From assembly GCA_003131705.1 (NCBI GenBank), contig PKUY01000213.1:1208-10665 (forward strand): a DNA stretch of 9,458 bases, read 5' to 3'. This DNA is from Acidobacteriota bacterium. Lineage in GTDB: Bacteria > Acidobacteriota > Terriglobia > Acidiferrales > UBA7541. A program made the position numbers and the translations under genes. This document shows, one piece after another, positions 6,043-9,458 of this stretch. The notes below the pieces were generated by a model that saw only the letters and a list, made by a program, of their open reading frames with translations, ran no database searches and had not been told where the DNA came from. Numbering within the stretch: position 1 is the first letter of the stretch; each line of letters opens with the position of its first letter.

Positions 6043-8610
6043 CTAGTGAGGCTTTGGATTGTCCGCCGGCTGCTTGCTGCCACCGAAGATACCAAATATG
6101 CGGTCAAAAACACCCTTTTTCTTCTCGGGCTCCTTGGCTGGCGGCTCAGCGGCGTTTTCCCCAGGTTTCGCATTCGGCGTTGGTTTAGGGCGGGGGCTAC
6201 TAGACGCATTCGAGCCTTCACCTGAAGCAGGGGGCGACGCGGGCGATGCCGTTCCCTTGCCGAATAAATGCCCCAGCCATGAGCCCGGCGACGACTGCGC
6301 GTTCTGCCCGCCGTGAAGTTCGCAATATGCGGTTGGCTCGCTGCCGGCGATGAAATACTCCGTGGCGGTCTGCGGGCAGGTCGCCGTCGCCAGTTGACCG
6401 CTCTGTGGATCGATTGTCTCCGGCAAAATACCCGGCGGCGGAACGAACGACTGAGTCTTCTGATACGCGGGCATAGCCACCGCTCGTTTCATGAACTCCG
6501 CCCAGATCGGCGCCGCGGCTTGGCTGCCTGACAATCCCAGATTGCGATTGTCGTCAAATCCTACCCAAACGACGCAAAGAAGGTTCGAAGTGTACCCAGC
6601 GAACCAGCCGTCTCGCGAAGTGCCCGTTTTCCCTGCGGCGGGTGCGGTGAACCCGAGCTGCCGGACCGGATAGCCCGTGCCATGATTGATCACGTCTTCC
6701 ATCAAGCTAGTCACCAGATACGCGACGCGCGGATCGAGGACCGAGCGCGTCGTCGGCGCGTTGGAGTCCTCCGATGTGCCGTCGGCTGAAATCACGCCAC
6801 GAATGAAGAGCGGTTCCGCGCGCACGCCGTTCGACGCGAAGGCGGTGTAACCGGCCGCTACCTCTATAGGCGTCATTTCATACGCGCCCAGCGCGACCGC
6901 CGGCGTGGGCTGGATGTTCGTGCCGAGTCCCATCTGTCGCGCCACGGTCACCACTCGCTGGTAGCCAATCATCTCGGCAACTTTTACTGTCGCCACGTTG
7001 AGCGAATGCATCAGCGCGTCGCGCACTGTCACCGTCCCCATAAATTCCTGGCTGTAATTGTCGGGCGTGTATTCCTTGCCGTCGAATTCAAATGTCGTCG
7101 GCGAATCATCCACGGTCGTCACCGGCGTTACCACCGGTTGAAGTCCTTGCACGGCATTGTCGAACGCCGCCGCGTAGACGAACGGCTTGAAAACGGACCC
7201 GGGTTGACGCCGCGCCTCCGCGTGATTGAGCTGGCTCTCTCCGTAATCGCGTCCTCCGACGAGAGCGAGAATTTCGCCGGTGTGCGGATCGAGCACCACC
7301 ATCGCGACCTGCGCCTGCGGAACTGGCTCGCCCTTTTTCTTCCAGGCCGCGTACTTCCGGGCGAGAAGTTTGTCCACTCCCTGCATGCCGGTCTGAACCG
7401 CATCCGACGCAGCGCGCTGCAGCCCGGGATCGAGCGTCGAATAAATCCGGTAGCTTTGCGTCTGCAGATCGTTCTCGGAGAATTGCTCGAGCAGGTTGTC
7501 CTTCACCATATCCACAAAATAAGGCGCCGAGCTGCTGCCGAGGCTGCCGTTTACGAATTTCAGTTTTAACTTCTTGGCCGCGGCTTCCTGTTCCGCGGTG
7601 AGGTAGCCGTCCTCGACCATTTGCCCCAGCACGCGGTCGCGCGATTCATCCGCCCGGTCGATGTGCCTCTCGGCGGCCGAGTAGCGATTGGGCGCGCGAA
7701 TAATTCCCGCGAGGAATGCCGATTCGCCGGCGGTCAGCTCGCGCACGTCCTTGCCGAAGTAAGCTTGCGCCGCTTCGCCAAAACCGCGAATCGAAAAGCT
7801 GCCGCGATTGCCCAGATAAATGTCGTTGGCGTAAAGTTCGAAAATTTGCTGCTTCGAAAAACGCCCGTTGATCTCCGCGGCCATCAGAATTTCTTTTACT
7901 TTGCGGCTCCATTCACGCTTGGTCGTGAAAAAGAACGTCCGCGCCACCTGCATGTCGATCGTGCTGGCGCCCTGCGCCTTCTGGCCGCGCGACACGTCGT
8001 AAAACGCCGCGCCAAACACGCGGATCAGGTCCAGCGCGCCATGCTCGAAGAAACGCTTGTCCTCCGCCGCCAGCACCGCATGGACAAGCACCGGCGGCAA
8101 GTCCTCGAACCGCACCACACGCCTCTTCTCGCGCGAGCTGTCAAAGAGACTCGTGATCACCTCGGGTTCGATCTCCGCCGAATCCACCTCTGCGCCGTCG
8201 GGGAGCTGCGCGATGCGCGATATCTGCGGCCCCGAAAATGACACGCGAAGACTGTTGTGCCCCTGAAAGTAGGAGCTCGACGCCGGCTGAATCTCAATCG
8301 TCGAGCCTGTGGTCCGAAATTCTCCCGGCGCCCCCGCAACGGTGCTTTCCTGATAGCCGGCCCGCAGCAGATAACTGGCCAGGTCGCCGGGGCGCATGGA
8401 TTTCCCCGTAAAGATGTGGCCCGGAGCGGAATAGACGCGCGAGGTGTTCTGGTAAATCTGGCCGGTGAGCCGCTGGTCGATCAGGCGCCCGAACTGAATA
8501 TAGTAGTAAGCGAAGACGATCGTAGCGCTGAGCAAAAGCCCCAGCGCAGTGACGAGTAACACGATGCCAAACCGGGATGTCAAAAAGCCACGGGCAATTC
8601 GAATCCGCAA
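6043..8610 (-). CDS. Bifunctional class A penicillin-binding protein (PBP1b-like glycosyltransferase/transpeptidase)
   Basis: An 855-residue enzyme that polymerises lipid II and cross-links peptidoglycan at the outer face of the inner membrane. One membrane helix (about 14-37) is followed by a UB2H-like region (about 52-145; IYQNTSRVYSAPG at 52-64), a GT51 glycosyltransferase domain (about 165-345) with catalytic Glu183 in EDKRFFEH, and GASTIDMQ (214-221). The transpeptidase domain (about 430-715) has nucleophile Ser472 and Lys475 (PGSVFKPF), SLN (536-538) and KTGTS (661-665). All catalytic motifs are intact. The C-terminal tail has a Cys745/Cys763 pair, then a Pro/Ser/Ala-rich segment and a KKKGVFDRIFGIFGG stretch (830-844). 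The start is TTG (8608-8610), immediately after an in-frame TGA, with GGAGAG five bases upstream; no ATG occurs in frame before Met72, which lies beyond the membrane helix. The UB2H-like region suggests PBP1b rather than PBP1a type. Confidence 0.95.
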   Translation of the reverse strand: MRIRIARGFLTSRFGIVLLVTALGLLLSATIVFAYYYIQFGRLIDQRLTGQIYQNTSRVYSAPGHIFTGKSMRPGDLASYLLRAGYQESTVAGAPGEFRTTGSTIEIQPASSSYFQGHNSLRVSFSGPQISRIAQLPDGAEVDSAEIEPEVITSLFDSSREKRRVVRFEDLPPVLVHAVLAAEDKRFFEHGALDLIRVFGAAFYDVSRGQKAQGASTIDMQVARTFFFTTKREWSRKVKEILMAAEINGRFSKQQIFELYANDIYLGNRGSFSIRGFGEAAQAYFGKDVRELTAGESAFLAGIIRAPNRYSAAERHIDRADESRDRVLGQMVEDGYLTAEQEAAAKKLKLKFVNGSLGSSSAPYFVDMVKDNLLEQFSENDLQTQSYRIYSTLDPGLQRAASDAVQTGMQGVDKLLARKYAAWKKKGEPVPQAQVAMVVLDPHTGEILALVGGRDYGESQLNHAEARRQPGSVFKPFVYAAAFDNAVQGLQPVVTPVTTVDDSPTTFEFDGKEYTPDNYSQEFMGTVTVRDALMHSLNVATVKVAEMIGYQRVVTVARQMGLGTNIQPTPAVALGAYEMTPIEVAAGYTAFASNGVRAEPLFIRGVISADGTSEDSNAPTTRSVLDPRVAYLVTSLMEDVINHGTGYPVRQLGFTAPAAGKTGTSRDGWFAGYTSNLLCVVWVGFDDNRNLGLSGSQAAAPIWAEFMKRAVAMPAYQKTQSFVPPPGILPETIDPQSGQLATATCPQTATEYFIAGSEPTAYCELHGGQNAQSSPGSWLGHLFGKGTASPASPPASGEGSNASSSPRPKPTPNAKPGENAAEPPAKEPEKKKGVFDRIFGIFGGSKQPADNPKPH

Positions 8611-8724
8611 TCAATCTCTCCGGTAAACCGTCTCTCGGTAAACCATGCCCGCATAACTGTCGCGCTCCCAATAGCGCGGCAGGGCGAACACGGTGTTGCC
8701 GGGGCTTGGTTGCCCGGCGTCCAT
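8611..8724 (-). CDS. Candidate 37-residue small ORF or detached N-terminus of the PBP
   Basis: An ATG at 8722-8724 opens 37 codons ending in TGA at 8611-8613. The TGA is directly followed by the TTG start of the PBP gene, in the same frame. The product begins MDAGQPSPGNTVFALPRYW and ends VYRETVYRRD; it is charged, has no membrane segment and resembles no family I know. Two things make it look coding: most third positions are G or C, like its neighbours, and a tandem duplication inside it is exactly 15 bases, keeping the frame. Against it: it is short, the only site before the ATG is a weak GGCGGG, and a chance ORF of this size is common. It could be a small protein translationally coupled to the PBP, or a former cytoplasmic N-terminus of the PBP cut off by the TGA. 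Confidence 0.35.
   Translation of the reverse strand: MDAGQPSPGNTVFALPRYWERDSYAGMVYRETVYRRD
8615..8644 (-). repeat. 15-bp tandem duplication before the PBP start
   Basis: Two adjacent 15-base units (8630-8644 and 8615-8629) read GGTTTACCGAGAGAC and GGTTTACCGGAGAGA on the minus strand and differ only near the 3' end. The first nine bases are identical. The second copy provides the GGAGAG ribosome binding site for the TTG start at 8610. In the frame of the small ORF the units encode VYRET and VYRRD. Confidence 0.8.
8616..8621 (-). promoter_or_regulatory. Ribosome binding site supporting the TTG start of the PBP gene
   Basis: GGAGAG on the minus strand lies five bases before the TTG at 8608-8610. 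It is the best site near the beginning of the PBP frame and supports a non-ATG start there. Confidence 0.6.
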
Positions 8725-8754
8725 CTGACTGGCCCGCCAATATCAAACACTATT

Positions 8755-9171
8755 CTAGATGGTATGGTTGTCGGCGTGTGGGTGAAATTGTAGCGTGAAT
8801 TGGTAAACCATGAGGTCGATCGGCACTGAGTAATCGAGCGCCAGATCCACACTTCCGTTCTGGACGACGACGCGAATATCTTCCTTCTTAGCTGGGATGC
8901 CGAGTTCTTGCGTCTTTTTCCAGAGATCTTCGCGGATGTCGTCGGAGCTCTTCTTGGGGTAACCAGTGAGCGCGAATCGGGATTCGCTTTCAATCGAATC
9001 TTGAAACTGATAGTTCGCGAAGTAGACCGGAACCATCTTGACGGCTATGAAGACCATCGCGCCGAGGAAGAAAAGGGTAAAAATGAGGTTGAGCTTCGAC
9101 CCTCCGCGCTCGCCGATACGATTGCTGTCAACTGCACCAACCTTGGACACCGTGCGCCCTCCCACGGGCAT
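8755..9171 (-). CDS. Small single-pass membrane protein (DUF4845-like)
   Basis: A 138-residue protein with a basic N-terminus (1-26), one membrane helix (about 27-48; LNLIFTLFFLGAMVFIAVKMV) and a soluble domain of about 88 residues. The pattern of helix, then VPVYFANYQFQDSIESES (47-64), a helical middle (77-90) and a beta-rich end (VVVQNGSVDLALDYSVPIDL, 101-120) resembles small DUF4845-type membrane proteins; I recall this pattern rather than prove it. The function is unknown; the soluble part is probably outside the cytoplasm. The ATG at 9169-9171 is preferred, with a purine-rich GGCGAAGGA right before it, although the spacing is tight. The same frame stays open past 9300, so an ATG at 9232-9234 (159 residues) is possible. 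It lies between proS and the PBP gene, 128 bases after proS and 30 bases before the candidate small ORF. Confidence 0.8.
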   Translation of the reverse strand: MPVGGRTVSKVGAVDSNRIGERGGSKLNLIFTLFFLGAMVFIAVKMVPVYFANYQFQDSIESESRFALTGYPKKSSDDIREDLWKKTQELGIPAKKEDIRVVVQNGSVDLALDYSVPIDLMVYQFTLQFHPHADNHTI

Positions 9172-9299
9172 TCCTTCGCCTGCCTGCTGTTTCAAACTAG
9201 CACGGTGGCAGTCCCACTGCGTCACGGAGAACATTCCCTGTTTGCGATGAGTAAACGCGTTCGTCCAGATCGGCTGGCCGCTGATTACGCGCGAGTCCT

Positions 9300-9458
9300 T
9301 TAGTACGCCTTGGCGAAGATGGCCTTCTCCTGGGCAGATTGGCCACAGTAAATGCACTTCCCGGCTCCCCCAGGCTGATCGAGCGGGATGCAGCGCATGG
9401 TGGCCTTGGTCTCTTCTTTGATCTTCTCCTCGCAATCGCCCCCGCCGCACCACCAGGC
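9300..9458 (-). CDS. proS: Prolyl-tRNA synthetase, C-terminal end (archaeal/eukaryotic type; cut by right edge)
   Basis: The last 52 codons and TAA stop of a ProRS, the class II enzyme that charges tRNA-Pro. The frame reads WWCGGGDCEEKIKEETKAT, then MRCIPLDQPGGAGKCIYCG, and ends IFAKAY. Four Cys at fragment positions 4, 9, 35 and 38 keep the spacing of the C-terminal zinc site of Thermus thermophilus ProRS (Cys427, 432, 458, 461, as I recall). The terminal Tyr is also a hallmark of this ProRS type, in which the C-terminal carboxylate packs near the active site. Bacterial-type ProRS (E. coli-like, with an inserted editing domain) lacks this C-terminal zinc domain. The start and catalytic core are outside the window. 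A longer ORF in a different frame covers the same bases and is a shadow that belongs to the downstream membrane-protein frame. Confidence 0.93.
   Translation of the reverse strand, partial: AWWCGGGDCEEKIKEETKATMRCIPLDQPGGAGKCIYCGQSAQEKAIFAKAY

Noticed and set aside
8752..8757. TAGAAT on the minus strand as a -10 box for the PBP gene
   Set aside because: It overlaps the stop codon of the membrane protein gene and no -35-like hexamer lies at the right distance.
8637..8812. An 11-base repeat ggtaaaccatg at 8637-8647 and 8802-8812
   Set aside because: Only two short copies, the second within coding sequence; no spacing or symmetry suggests an operator or array.
9205..9220. Two overlapping short hairpins (9205-9217 and 9208-9220) between proS and the small membrane protein gene
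   Set aside because: Stems of only four and five pairs and no following U-tract; they look like neither a terminator nor a known riboswitch, and they lie inside the open frame of a possible longer start of the downstream gene.

Overview
The window is a nearly gap-free run of cell-envelope genes, all on the minus strand. In transcription order (right to left) it holds: the C-terminal end of an archaeal/eukaryotic-type prolyl-tRNA synthetase; a small single-pass membrane protein; a bifunctional class A penicillin-binding protein (PBP1b-like, with UB2H-type region); a secreted TPR protein; a secreted metal-dependent amidohydrolase; a full-length NfeD-type membrane serine protease; its usual partner, a slipin/stomatin SPFH protein; a SPOR-domain membrane protein; and the N-terminal half of apolipoprotein N-acyltransferase (Lnt), which runs off the left edge. 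I see no rRNA, tRNA, CRISPR array, insertion sequence, phage gene or defence gene. No intergenic gap reaches 300 bases; the longest (8611-8754) contains a candidate 37-codon ORF.

Organism: a diderm (Gram-negative-type) bacterium, shown by Lnt, the secreted envelope proteins and strong Shine-Dalgarno sites. The base composition is GC-rich by eye. The PBP tail, the TPR style and the archaeal-type ProRS next to envelope genes suggest Acidobacteriota, but this is an impression from memory and no marker here proves it.

Layout: 9300-9458 proS end; 8755-9171 small membrane protein; 8611-8724 candidate small ORF ending in TGA directly before the TTG start of the PBP gene; 6043-8610 PBP; 5155-6000 TPR protein; 3746-5086 amidohydrolase; 2283-3665 nfeD; 1486-2259 slipin; 879-1484 SPOR protein; 1-856 lnt. 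A consensus extended -10 element (3677-3685) just upstream of nfeD suggests that nfeD-slipin-SPOR-lnt can be transcribed as its own unit. A weak terminator-like hairpin lies between the TPR and amidohydrolase genes.

How they fit together: the PBP makes peptidoglycan, the SPOR protein probably binds denuded glycan strands, NfeD and slipin form a membrane protease/scaffold pair, and Lnt completes lipoprotein maturation. The TPR protein and amidohydrolase are exported and their roles are not evident. Most of this is ordinary housekeeping envelope biology; I do not see strong evidence for a new system. The points most worth a second look are the start region of the PBP gene (in-frame TGA, TTG start and 15-bp in-frame tandem duplication), the nearly leaderless promoter of nfeD, and the odd C-terminal tail of the PBP.
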